DNA from: Flavobacteriaceae bacterium UBA6268
GTDB lineage: Bacteria; Bacteroidota; Bacteroidia; Flavobacteriales; Flavobacteriaceae
Direction of reading: 5' to 3'
DNA: 27,396 nt
NCBI GenBank assembly: GCA_002440705.1
Contig: DJVA01000096.1
Location: 1 to 27,396, forward strand
Both the position numbers and the translations under genes were made by a program. Positions 1 through 7,783 of the stretch are shown here, in pieces. The first letter of the stretch is position 1. The number at the start of each line of letters is the position of its first letter. Below the pieces are notes generated by a model. That model saw nothing but the letters and a program-made list of their open reading frames with translations. It searched no databases and had not been told where the DNA came from.

Positions 1-38
1 TTTAAGTCCTGCGTGTCTACCAATTCCACCACTTCTGC
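1..38 (-). tRNA. tRNA-Leu (UAA), 5' part, cut by the window edge
   Basis: Read on the minus strand from 38 down, the sequence gives a 7-nt acceptor strand (GCAGAAG), a leucine-type D arm (GGTGGAATTGGTAGACACGC) and the 5' half of an anticodon arm, CAGGA then CTTAAA. The anticodon TAA therefore lies at about positions 3-5. The 3' half, with the long variable arm expected of tRNA-Leu, is beyond the window. It is transcribed in the same direction as tRNA-Gly but lies behind a terminator-like hairpin. Confidence 0.85.
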
Positions 39-50
39 AGTGCTTTGGAT

Positions 51-77
51 AAAAAAAGCCGAAATGTTTCGGCTTTT
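51..77 (-). terminator. Intrinsic terminator between tRNA-Gly and tRNA-Leu
   Basis: An 11-bp perfect inverted repeat (arms 54-64 and 67-77, core GCCGAAA/TTTCGGC) is followed on the minus strand by a run of seven T. It lies directly after the tRNA-Gly 3' end and 13 nt before the tRNA-Leu 5' end. It either ends the tRNA-Gly transcript, so that tRNA-Leu needs its own promoter, or acts as a spacer hairpin for processing. Confidence 0.7.
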
Positions 78-78
78 G

Positions 79-151
79 AGCGAAAAACGGGATTCGAACC
101 CGCGACCTCAACCTTGGCAAGGTTGCGCTCTACCAACTGAGCTATTTTCGC
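79..151 (-). tRNA. tRNA-Gly (GCC)
   Basis: A complete 73-nt cloverleaf can be folded on the minus strand. The acceptor stem is GCGAAAA/TTTTCGC with discriminator T. The D arm contains AGCTCAGTTGGTAGAGC. The anticodon loop is CTTGCCAA, with anticodon GCC at positions 118-116. The T arm contains GGTTCGAATCC. The CCA end is not encoded, as is usual in Bacteroidota. It has its own promoter upstream, in the gap after mutS. Confidence 0.97.
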
Positions 152-189
152 ATGGATAATGATCTTTGCTTTTACAGCAAAAGCGGGAG

Positions 190-219
190 CAAATTTATAA
201 TTTTTACCGCAAAAACAAA
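190..219 (-). promoter_or_regulatory. Bacteroidota-type promoter for tRNA-Gly
   Basis: On the minus strand, TTTG (219-216) is followed after 18 nt by TAAATTTG (197-190). This matches the -33 TTG / -7 TAnnTTTG consensus with normal spacing. The predicted start of transcription, near 183, gives a leader of about 30 nt before the tRNA. It allows tRNA-Gly to be expressed independently of mutS, which ends just upstream on the same strand. Confidence 0.7.
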
Positions 220-235
220 CATTTTTACATAAAAA

Positions 236-2857
236 TCACTTATTATTTTTAAACCTCACCGTGGCACTCCTTTGCAGCATACGTTTTATTTCATTCAATT
301 TCATCAGTGCTTCAACGGGGGTAAGGGTATCGATATCGGTCCCTAAAATTTCATCTCTTATTTCTTCCAACAAGGGATCGTCCAAATTAAAGAAACTTAA
401 TTGCATGTCTTCCTTGGAAAGTGCTTTCATTTTGTCCGTTAGCTCTTCCGAAGAATGGGAACGCTCCAAACGCGTTAAAATTTTCTGAGCCCTTAACAAT
501 ACGGCAGGAGGCATGCCGGCCATCTTTGCAACATGGATCCCAAAGCTGTGTTGTGAGCCTCCGGGGACCAACTTCCGCAAAAACAAGACCGTATCCTTAA
601 GTTCCTTAACAGAGACGTTGTAGTTTTTAATTCGTTCAAAAGTCTCCGTCATTTCATTCAGTTCGTGGTAATGGGTGGCAAAAAGTGTCTTTGGATGTGC
701 AGGGTGCTCATGCAGGTATTCGCTAATGGCCCAGGCAATGGAGATTCCATCATAGGTACTGGTCCCTCTTCCAATCTCGTCCAACAATACCAAACTCCGT
801 TCTGAAATGTTATTCAATATACTGGCCGTTTCGTTCATTTCGACCATAAAGGTCGATTCGCCCATCGAAATATTATCACTAGCCCCAACTCTAGTAAATA
901 TTTTATCCACACAACCCATCCGAACGGCACTTGCCGGCACAAAACTTCCCATCTGGGCTAACAAAACAATGAGCGCCGTTTGTCTTAAAATAGCACTTTT
1001 ACCACTCATGTTAGGGCCGGTAATCATAATGATTTGCTGGTTTTCCCTGTCCAGAAATACATCATTGGCTATGTACGGTGTATCAACGGGAAGTTGTTTT
1101 TCAATTACCGGATGCCTTCCTTCCTTAATATCTAGATCAAAAGAATCGTCCAATAAAGGGCGAGTGTAGTGATTTTTTTTGGCCTGAATGGCAAAAGAAG
1201 ACAAGCAGTCCAATTGCGCAATGCTGTGAGCCGTTTGTTGAACCGCATCAACAAATGCAACCATCCATGAAACTAACTGGGCAAAAAGTGCTTGCTCCAA
1301 AACCAGGATACGATCTTCCGCACCAAGAATTTTACTTTCGTAGGCCTTGAGTTCTTCGGTAATATAGCGCTCGGCATTGACCAGTGTTTGCTTTCTAATC
1401 CACTCCTCAGGTACTTTGTCTTTGTGGGTGTTGCGAACTTCAATATAATACCCAAAAACATTGTTGGATGCTATTTTTAAGGAAGGAATTCCCGAACGCT
1501 CTTGCTCCCGTTCCAGCATTTGATCCAAATATTCTTTTCCTCCCGAAGCAATGCTTCGCAATTCGTCCAATTCTTGATTTAGGCCATGGGCAATGGCATT
1601 TCCTTTCAGAATATGCACCGGTGCTTCTTCGTTGAGGGTTTCCTTTATTTTTGACCTTAAGGTTTCACAATCCTGCAATTGTTCGCCCAGTATGTTCAAG
1701 GATTCATTTTTCGATTGCAAGGCCATGGCCTTAATGGGCACTACAGCTTCCAGGGAATTTTTTAGGTGCACCACTTCCCTAGGATTGATTTTACCGGTTG
1801 CGGTTTTGGAAATCAGCCGCTCCAAGTCGCCAATCTTTTTAATATGCTGTTGCAGTTTTTCAAGAAAGGCAGGCTGGTCCAGCATATAACTTACCACTTC
1901 GTGACGGCGTGTGATTTTTTCGATGTCTTTCAGCGGAAATGCCAACCAACGCTTTAATAAACGGGCTCCCATGGGAGATATCGTTTGGTCAATCACGTCC
2001 AATAAAGTTACCGCATTGGAAGTATTTGCCAGGTAAAGTTCTAGGTTTCTAATGGTAAACCGATCCATCCAAACATAGGCATCTTCAGCAATCCGGGACA
2101 CGCGACTAATGTGTTTCAATTGGTGGTGTTGGGTTTCGGAAAGATAATGCAGCACCGCCCCCGCGGCAATAACCCCTTCCTGCAAATGATCTACCCCAAA
2201 TCCCTTTAAGGTTTTGGTTTCAAAATGTTTTGTAAGGGTTTCGTGGGCATAATCGGTCTGGAAAACCCAATCTTCCAAATGGAATGTATGGTAATCGTCT
2301 CCAAATAATTCTGAAAATACTTTTTTCCTGGGCTTGCCAAAGAGGATTTCCGAGGGGCTAAAATTTTGAAGTAATTTATCGATGTACTCTGCCGACCCCT
2401 GAGAAATGAGAAACTCTCCAGTGGACACATCCAAAAATGCCACCCCAATCATTTCTTTAGAAAAATGGAGGGCAGCCAAGAAATTGTTTACACCTCCTTG
2501 AAGGATGTCATCATTAATGGCCACTCCTGGAGTGACCAACTCGGTAACACCCCTTTTCACAATGGTTTTGGTTTGTTTTGGGTCTTCCAATTGATCGCAA
2601 ATAGCCACCCTACAACCGGCCATGACCAATTTGGGAAGGTACGTATTTAAGGAGTGGTGTGGGAAACCAGCCAACTCAGTTTGGTCGCCCCCATTATTTC
2701 GTGAGGTAAGGGTAATATTCAATATTTTGGAAGCCCGAACGGCGTCTGCCCCAAAAGTTTCGTAAAAATCGCCCACGCGAAACAATAACAAGGCATCGGG
2801 ATATTTCGCCTTGATGGTATTGTACTGCTGCATCAATGGGGTGACTTTTTTACTCAT
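236..2857 (-). CDS. mutS: DNA mismatch repair protein MutS
   Basis: MutS recognises base mismatches and small loops in DNA and, with ATP, recruits MutL to start strand-specific repair. The 873-residue length is normal. The mismatch-reading Phe-x-Glu motif is at residues 31-33 (FYE). The core and clamp domains follow. The ATPase has Walker A GPNMSGKS at 614-621, Walker B LVLLDE at 689-694 and the GRGTSTYDG signature after it. Near the C-terminus QLSFF (819-823) fits a sliding-clamp binding motif, and the family-typical tail LTPVEALMKLNEIK is present. The start MSKKVTPLMQQY matches the family. It is transcribed away from the trmH-like gene; an imperfect -7 (TACCTTAG) lies about 35 nt upstream. 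No terminator separates it from the tRNA genes downstream. Confidence 0.98.
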   Translation of the reverse strand: MSKKVTPLMQQYNTIKAKYPDALLLFRVGDFYETFGADAVRASKILNITLTSRNNGGDQTELAGFPHHSLNTYLPKLVMAGCRVAICDQLEDPKQTKTIVKRGVTELVTPGVAINDDILQGGVNNFLAALHFSKEMIGVAFLDVSTGEFLISQGSAEYIDKLLQNFSPSEILFGKPRKKVFSELFGDDYHTFHLEDWVFQTDYAHETLTKHFETKTLKGFGVDHLQEGVIAAGAVLHYLSETQHHQLKHISRVSRIAEDAYVWMDRFTIRNLELYLANTSNAVTLLDVIDQTISPMGARLLKRWLAFPLKDIEKITRRHEVVSYMLDQPAFLEKLQQHIKKIGDLERLISKTATGKINPREVVHLKNSLEAVVPIKAMALQSKNESLNILGEQLQDCETLRSKIKETLNEEAPVHILKGNAIAHGLNQELDELRSIASGGKEYLDQMLEREQERSGIPSLKIASNNVFGYYIEVRNTHKDKVPEEWIRKQTLVNAERYITEELKAYESKILGAEDRILVLEQALFAQLVSWMVAFVDAVQQTAHSIAQLDCLSSFAIQAKKNHYTRPLLDDSFDLDIKEGRHPVIEKQLPVDTPYIANDVFLDRENQQIIMITGPNMSGKSAILRQTALIVLLAQMGSFVPASAVRMGCVDKIFTRVGASDNISMGESTFMVEMNETASILNNISERSLVLLDEIGRGTSTYDGISIAWAISEYLHEHPAHPKTLFATHYHELNEMTETFERIKNYNVSVKELKDTVLFLRKLVPGGSQHSFGIHVAKMAGMPPAVLLRAQKILTRLERSHSSEELTDKMKALSKEDMQLSFFNLDDPLLEEIRDEILGTDIDTLTPVEALMKLNEIKRMLQRSATVRFKNNK

Positions 2858-2992
2858 GTTCCTGCAACTTCGAAAAAGCTAAGGTACGGATTCGGCTATT
2901 TTTTTTGAACAGCAAACCCCATTAGTTTCAGAAAGTTTTTCACAATGAACCCATGGATTGACACAAATCCAAAAGGAAAATTTTGTTTGTAT

Positions 2993-3000
2993 TACCTTTG
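2993..3000 (+). promoter_or_regulatory. -7 promoter element (TAccTTTG) just before trmH-like gene
   Basis: An exact TAnnTTTG match ends 7 nt before the chosen ATG at 3008. No TTG lies at the normal 17-23 nt spacing upstream (the nearest is 32 nt away at 2958), so support is only partial. If functional, transcription would start almost at the ATG. Confidence 0.4.
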
Positions 3001-3007
3001 CGATTCC

Positions 3008-3556
3008 ATGGAACATCGTAAGTTGAAAAATAGCGAATTGTCGAGGATTTCGGCTTCCGAATTCAAACATGCGGAAAAAGCCCCCATTGTCATCGTTTTG
3101 GACAATGTTAGGAGCCTGAACAATATTGGGAGTGTATTCCGAACCGCAGATGCTTTTTTGATTGAAAAGATCTACCTCTGCGGAATCACCGCGACACCTC
3201 CCCACAAAGACATCACCAAAACGGCTTTGGGCGCTACCGAAAGTGTAGCTTGGGAACATGCCAAAAACACCCTCGAAGTTGTGAAAACACTCCAGGAAAC
3301 AGGACTCATAGTCTGTGCCATCGAACAAACGGAAGGTTCGGTTTCTCTGGGAAAATTTGCGTTGGATGCCAAAAAAAAATACGCCCTGGTCTTTGGCCAC
3401 GAAGTGAAGGGTGTTTCACAGGAAGTCGTTTCGGCCAGTGATTGTGTATTGGAAATCCCACAATACGGAACCAAACATTCGCTAAACATCGCTGTGAGTG
3501 TGGGCATTGTAGTTTGGGATTTCTTTTCAAAATGGGAACGCATCAAGGTTCCATAA
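3008..3556 (+). CDS. TrmH/SpoU family RNA 2'-O-methyltransferase
   Basis: This is a 182-residue SPOUT-fold enzyme that would transfer a methyl group from S-adenosylmethionine to a ribose 2'-OH in tRNA or rRNA. All three SpoU motifs are visible: NVRSLNNIGSVFRTAD (motif 1, with the conserved Asn and Arg), FGHEVKGVS (motif 2) and IPQYGTKHSLNIAVSVGI (motif 3), which together form the knotted SAM site. There is no extra RNA-binding domain, so the exact target cannot be told from sequence. I chose ATG 3008 because the conserved N-terminus of flavobacterial homologues (RKLKNSEL) begins there; an in-frame ATG at 2945 would add 21 unrelated residues and place the promoter inside the gene. Its 3' end overlaps the folK fusion by 14 bp on the opposite strand. 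Confidence 0.93.
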   Translation: MEHRKLKNSELSRISASEFKHAEKAPIVIVLDNVRSLNNIGSVFRTADAFLIEKIYLCGITATPPHKDITKTALGATESVAWEHAKNTLEVVKTLQETGLIVCAIEQTEGSVSLGKFALDAKKKYALVFGHEVKGVSQEVVSASDCVLEIPQYGTKHSLNIAVSVGIVVWDFFSKWERIKVP

Positions 3557-4676
3557 TATCCTTGAGCAACTGCAAGTAATCCTTACGGTGTTCCACAAAA
3601 TCCTTGTTGGTAATGTCAATAATTTTAATGTTCCCTGTGTGCTGTGCTTTGATAAATTGCAGGTAGCCGTCATTGATTTTGGCCAAATAGTCTTTTTCGA
3701 TACGCTGTTCAAACGTACGCCCTCGTTTTTGGATGTTTTCCATCAAACGGTCCGTGTTTTGGTAGAGGTATACATACAAGTCGGGTTTGGGCAACTCTTT
3801 ATGCATTAAATGGAAGAGTTTTTTGTACAGCGTAAATTCTTCTTCCGTTAGCGTAATCTTCGCAAAAATCATGGACTTGTAAACATCATAGTCCGCAACT
3901 ACGCAGTCCTTGAACAAATCATACTGGGTAATGTCTTCTACCAATTGTTGGTAGCGATCGGCCAAAAAAGACATTTCCAATGGAAAGGCATACCGCTGTG
4001 GTTCTTCATAAAATTTGGGAAGAAATGGGTTTTCCATGAAGCGTTCCAAAATCAATTTGGCATTGAACTCGTACGCCAATTGCGTAGCCAAACTGGTTTT
4101 TCCTGCACCTATATTGCCTTCGATGGCTATGTATTTGTAGCGATTGAAACTGTAATCTTTTTTGGGGTTCCGTAACCACTTTGATGTTTTTATGAGGATA
4201 CTCTCGTCCCGTGTCTTGGCTAACAACCAGATGATGCTTTTCTTAAGAATGGGGTGTACAAACTGTGGATTCAATTCGGCCATGGGTTGCAGCACAAACC
4301 TTCTATTGGCGATTTCAGGGTGCGGGACGACCAATTCCTTCATAACGAGTTCCTTTCCATCTACAAAAAGCAGGTCGATATCAATAATTCTGGAAGAGTA
4401 GCCCTGTCCTTTTTTTCGAACACGTCCCATACGTTTTTCGATGGAAAGGATTTTTTTCAGTATTTTCTCAGGAGTCAAAACCGATTGAACCCATACCACG
4501 CAATTCAGAAAATCATCCCCTTCAAATCCCATCGCAGGAGTTTGATAGACAGAGGAAATCCGCTCAATATGCCCAACCTCTTCAAAGAGGTGTTGAACAG
4601 CTGTTTGCAGGTGTTCAAACTTGTTCCCTAGGTTACTCCCCAGAGAAAGATATATGTTTTGAAGTGGCTCGATAAT
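3543..4676 (-). CDS. folK: Bifunctional HPPK (FolK) / deoxynucleoside kinase fusion, non-canonical start
   Basis: The N-terminal part is 6-hydroxymethyl-7,8-dihydropterin pyrophosphokinase of folate synthesis: YLSLGSNLGNK near residue 9, FEGDDF, the catalytic SRIIDIDLLFVDGK and VPHPEIANRRFVLQPMAEL. The C-terminal part, after a linker ending near residue 180, is a deoxynucleoside kinase: P-loop IEGNIGAGKT, the FPLEMSFLADRYQQ substrate segment and an Arg-rich lid around QKRGRTFEQR. The first ATG (4532) would remove 48 residues including the whole first HPPK strand, so it cannot be the true start. Extending upstream, the reading frame stays open to TAA at 4682-4680, with no ATG, GTG or TTG. The only near-cognate codons before YLSLG are ATT (4676), ATC and ATA. 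I place the start at ATT, giving 377 residues. This fusion is known in Flavobacteriaceae. Confidence 0.85.
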   Translation of the reverse strand: MIEPLQNIYLSLGSNLGNKFEHLQTAVQHLFEEVGHIERISSVYQTPAMGFEGDDFLNCVVWVQSVLTPEKILKKILSIEKRMGRVRKKGQGYSSRIIDIDLLFVDGKELVMKELVVPHPEIANRRFVLQPMAELNPQFVHPILKKSIIWLLAKTRDESILIKTSKWLRNPKKDYSFNRYKYIAIEGNIGAGKTSLATQLAYEFNAKLILERFMENPFLPKFYEEPQRYAFPLEMSFLADRYQQLVEDITQYDLFKDCVVADYDVYKSMIFAKITLTEEEFTLYKKLFHLMHKELPKPDLYVYLYQNTDRLMENIQKRGRTFEQRIEKDYLAKINDGYLQFIKAQHTGNIKIIDITNKDFVEHRKDYLQLLKDIMEP

Positions 4677-4747
4677 GTCTTACATTTACCGGAAACGAAA
4701 ATAATCATCCTAAACCAAAAGGACATCATAAACCAAAAAATATCCGT

Positions 4748-5437
4748 TTGAGAATCGATCAAATTTTGAAAGCGCAGCGCGTCTATTTGATTCTGGCAGC
4801 TTTGTTTATCTGTGCCTTGGTAGTTTCCAACCTCATTTTCCAAAAGTTTTTCCATTGGGATTTTTTTGGGCTTTATACTTTTGAAATTTCTGTTGGAATC
4901 TTGCCCTACCCCATCACTTTTCTCATCACAGACATTATTAGCGAAGTCTACGGAAAACAAAAAGCCAACCAGGTAGTCACCACGGGAATTTTTGCCTCGT
5001 TCTTTTCATTGGTCATCGTTTTTATTTCGGACCTGGCCCCCGCAACAAACTGGAGCCCTGTGGACGACCTATTGTTTTCCAAAGTATTTGGCGCTACGGC
5101 CGTGGCTGTTTTTGCTTCGATGTTGGCCTATTTATTTGCGCAGTACATTGACATCCAAATCTTCCATTTTTGGAAAAGAGTTACCAAGGGCAAGCACTTG
5201 TGGCTTCGCAATAATTTTTCAACCTTTACCTCTCAATTTGTAGATACCTTTACCGTGCTGTTGTTAATGTGCAGCTTTAAAAAAATTGAATGGCATTTGT
5301 TTGGCGGACTTCTAGTAAGCGGATTCCTATTTAAAATAATCGTGGCCGTACTGGATACCCCATTTCTGTATGCAGCGGTTTACCTCATGCGAAGGCAATT
5401 TGGATTGAAGGAAGCCGAAGAACTTCCTTTAGCCTGA
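4748..5437 (+). CDS. Queuosine precursor transporter (YhhQ / VUT family), TTG start
   Basis: This is an inner-membrane protein of 229 residues with about six hydrophobic segments. It has the hallmarks of the family that imports preQ0/preQ1 or queuine-type precursors for tRNA modification: ISVGILPYPITFLITDIISEVYG in the first third, AYLFAQYIDIQIFHFWK and the LRNNFSTFTSQFVDTF segment. The frame has no ATG upstream of this region; TTG at 4748 begins MRIDQILKAQRVYLIL, which aligns with the usual family N-terminus, and the frame is closed by TAA at 4673. The gene diverges from the folK fusion, which also lacks an ATG. Its stop overlaps the 3' end of the convergent DUF2797 gene by 9 bp. Substrate is inferred from the family, not shown here. 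Confidence 0.9.
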   Translation: MRIDQILKAQRVYLILAALFICALVVSNLIFQKFFHWDFFGLYTFEISVGILPYPITFLITDIISEVYGKQKANQVVTTGIFASFFSLVIVFISDLAPATNWSPVDDLLFSKVFGATAVAVFASMLAYLFAQYIDIQIFHFWKRVTKGKHLWLRNNFSTFTSQFVDTFTVLLLMCSFKKIEWHLFGGLLVSGFLFKIIVAVLDTPFLYAAVYLMRRQFGLKEAEELPLA

Positions 5438-6226
5438 AACGGCAATCCCAACCACATAACCCTCCGAACCCCTTACGTTGAATACGGTGTCGTCTTCAAA
5501 AATTAAATACTGCCCCTTAATGCCTTTCAACTTTCCAGAATAGTGCGGTGTCTTCTCAAGATTAAGGCTATTGGGTTTCTCGGGATAGTGAAGTACGGGG
5601 AATTCCAGATTGGTTTCCAAATTGTTTTCAAGAATGTAGTTTTGCACCTCCGCAGGAATGAATCGTTGAAGTTTTTTGCGCCACTCCACCAAATCTTCAT
5701 CCTCAATTTCGTTTTTGAGCATCGTCCTCCAATTGGTTTTGTCGCTGATGTGTTCTTTTAATGCCACCTCGGTAATACCTGCCAAATACCGGTTGGGTAC
5801 TTCTACAATTTCGATGGCCTCATGGGCTCCCTGATCGATCCAACGGGTAGGGATCTGACTTTTGCGCGTAACGCCAACCTTTACATTGCTGCTGTTGGCC
5901 AAATACACAATATGAGGTTGCAGTTGTACTTTTTTTTCAAACTCCAAGTCCCGTTCTTCCTGGTTCAAATGCGATTTGCTCAATTCGGGATGCATGACCC
6001 AATCAGCCGCTTCGGGAGCCTCGTAGAAACAGGATTTGCAAAATCCTTGTCGGTAAATGGGCTTGTCAAGGCCACAGTGTAAGCATTGGTAGCGCAAAAA
6101 CTTTATGGAAACCGTTTTGTCGATCAACTGATTGACATTCAAAAACAAATCATCCCAAACTAGGTAATATTGAATGGGAGAACCATTTTCAGTTTCCATT
6201 TTTGTAAGTACCCCTTCAAACTGCAT
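5429..6226 (-). CDS. DUF2797 family protein with zinc-ribbon and GIY-YIG-like core
   Basis: The protein has 265 residues and unknown function. A zinc-ribbon is formed by CLHC (Cys48, Cys51) and CKSC (Cys63, Cys66). A central region (about 105-170) resembles the GIY-YIG nuclease fold: IVYLANSSNVKVGVT (108-120), Arg128 after a short gap, then Glu153 in ITEVALKEHI, in the order Tyr - Lys-x-Gly - Arg - Glu. The C-terminal third forms a possible small beta domain (LKGIKGQYLIFEDDTVFNVRG). The family assignment is fairly firm; nuclease or nucleic-acid binding activity is inference. It diverges from the GH3 gene across 42 bp, so promoters must be compact, and converges on the transporter with overlapping stops. 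Confidence 0.85.
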   Translation of the reverse strand: MQFEGVLTKMETENGSPIQYYLVWDDLFLNVNQLIDKTVSIKFLRYQCLHCGLDKPIYRQGFCKSCFYEAPEAADWVMHPELSKSHLNQEERDLEFEKKVQLQPHIVYLANSSNVKVGVTRKSQIPTRWIDQGAHEAIEIVEVPNRYLAGITEVALKEHISDKTNWRTMLKNEIEDEDLVEWRKKLQRFIPAEVQNYILENNLETNLEFPVLHYPEKPNSLNLEKTPHYSGKLKGIKGQYLIFEDDTVFNVRGSEGYVVGIAVSG

Positions 6227-6268
6227 AGAAAAAAATACTATTTTTAGGACATAAAGATAGGGTAAATT

Positions 6269-7783
6269 ATGCCAATTCCTATTGTCAATTCCATAGCTTC
6301 ATGGTTTTTAAAGAAAAGGTTCCATCAAATTGAACTCTTTCTGAAATACCCCCATGAAGTCCAGGAAGAACTACTTTTCAACCTGCTTCAAAAAGCCAAG
6401 CAAACGGAAATTGGTAGGCAGTACGACTTTGCCTCCATTAACAGCTACGGAACTTTTGCAGAGCGGATTCCCATTACCAGCTATGAAGATCATGAAGGCC
6501 AGATAGAACGTGCACGCAGGGGTGAAAACAATATTTTTTGGCCCACACCCATCAAATGGTTTGCAAAGTCCAGTGGAACGACCAATGCCAAAAGTAAATT
6601 TATTCCCGTAAGCCAGGATTCATTGGAGTATTGTCATTACGCCGCAAGTAAAGACTTGCTTTGCATTTACTTCCACAATAATCCCGATTCGCAACTTTTT
6701 GTCGGAAAAGGGCTTCGCTTGGGTGGCAGTAAAGAATTATACCGTGAAAACGGAACGGCCTATGGTGATCTCTCAGCAATTTTGATAGACAATATGCCCT
6801 TTTGGGCCGAATTCAGTAGTACCCCAAGCAATGAGGTTTCCTTGATGGCCGATTGGGAAATAAAGATGCAGGCCATTGTTGACGCCACCCTCAAGGAAAA
6901 TGTAACCAGTTTGGCCGGTGTGCCTTCCTGGATGCTCGTACTACTGAACAATGTGCTCGAAACTTCCGGAAAACAGCACCTATTTGAAATCTGGCCCAAT
7001 TTGGAGGTCTACTTTCATGGAGGGGTAAGCTTTGAACCTTATGCCAATCAATACCGAAAAATCCTCCCTAGGGAAGATTTTAGGTATTATGAAATTTACA
7101 ATGCTTCTGAAGGTTTTTTTGCCATTCAAGATCAAAACGATACCAAGGAACTGCTGTTGATGTTGGATTACGGAATTTTTTATGAATTCATCGATATGGA
7201 CACCTATGGGTCTTCACATCAAAAAGTGGTACCGCTTAGCGGGGTCGAAGAAGGAAAAAATTATGCCATGGTCATTACAACCAATGCAGGACTTTGGCGC
7301 TATAAAATTGGCGATACCGTTCGTTTTACCTCAACCCAGCCCTACAGGATTAAAATTAGTGGCCGTACCAAACACCACATCAATGTGTTTGGTGAGGAGT
7401 TGATTATTGAAAATGCTGAAGTGGCCCTGAAAAAAACGGCCCAATTTACCCAATCCGAGATTTTGGATTATACCGCCGGGCCTATTTTCATGAACGGGCG
7501 ATTAAAAGGGAGCCACGAATGGATTATTGAATTCAAGAAACCTCCAAAGGACCTTCGTCAATTTGTAAAGGTCCTGGACCAGTCACTTCAGGAAGTGAAC
7601 AGTGATTATGAAGCCAAGCGTTACAACAATACCACCTTAAATCCGCCTACCGTCCACCAAGCAAGGGAAAACTTATTTTACGACTGGCTAAAACAGCACG
7701 ACAAACTTGGTGGCCAACACAAAGTGCCCAGGCTTTCCAATACCAGGGATTTGCTAGAAGAACTTTTATGCATGAATCGATAA
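6269..7783 (+). CDS. GH3 family (auxin-responsive promoter-type) adenylating enzyme
   Basis: The 504-residue protein belongs to the ANL-like GH3 superfamily. In plants these enzymes adenylate a carboxylic acid and conjugate it to an amino acid. The three ATP-binding motifs are present: SSGTTNAKSKFIPVS at 101-115, YNASEG at 277-282 and GLWRYKIGDTVRF at 341-353, followed by SGRTKHHINVFGEEL, which precedes the hinge to the C-terminal domain. Length is slightly shorter than plant GH3. Bacterial members are common in Bacteroidota, but their acyl acid and acceptor are not known, and the neighbours here give no hint. No signal peptide is seen, so it is probably cytoplasmic. ATG 6269 gives MPIPIVNSIASWFLKKRF, a normal family start. 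Confidence 0.9.
   Translation: MPIPIVNSIASWFLKKRFHQIELFLKYPHEVQEELLFNLLQKAKQTEIGRQYDFASINSYGTFAERIPITSYEDHEGQIERARRGENNIFWPTPIKWFAKSSGTTNAKSKFIPVSQDSLEYCHYAASKDLLCIYFHNNPDSQLFVGKGLRLGGSKELYRENGTAYGDLSAILIDNMPFWAEFSSTPSNEVSLMADWEIKMQAIVDATLKENVTSLAGVPSWMLVLLNNVLETSGKQHLFEIWPNLEVYFHGGVSFEPYANQYRKILPREDFRYYEIYNASEGFFAIQDQNDTKELLLMLDYGIFYEFIDMDTYGSSHQKVVPLSGVEEGKNYAMVITTNAGLWRYKIGDTVRFTSTQPYRIKISGRTKHHINVFGEELIIENAEVALKKTAQFTQSEILDYTAGPIFMNGRLKGSHEWIIEFKKPPKDLRQFVKVLDQSLQEVNSDYEAKRYNNTTLNPPTVHQARENLFYDWLKQHDKLGGQHKVPRLSNTRDLLEELLCMNR

Noticed and set aside
1..151. tRNA-associated integration site for a mobile element
   Set aside because: No integrase gene and no repeat of a tRNA 3' end is seen in the window; the adjacent gene is mutS.
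2879..3400. Minus-strand frame of 173 residues across the trmH-like gene
   Set aside because: The plus strand carries all three SpoU motifs, and the antisense product has random composition.
4628..4960. Open frame of 110 residues on the minus strand across the folK/transporter gap
   Set aside because: It lies antisense to the transporter start, its sequence is low-complexity and unlike any family, and its end reads the HPPK N-terminus out of frame (for example FKTYIFLWGVT).
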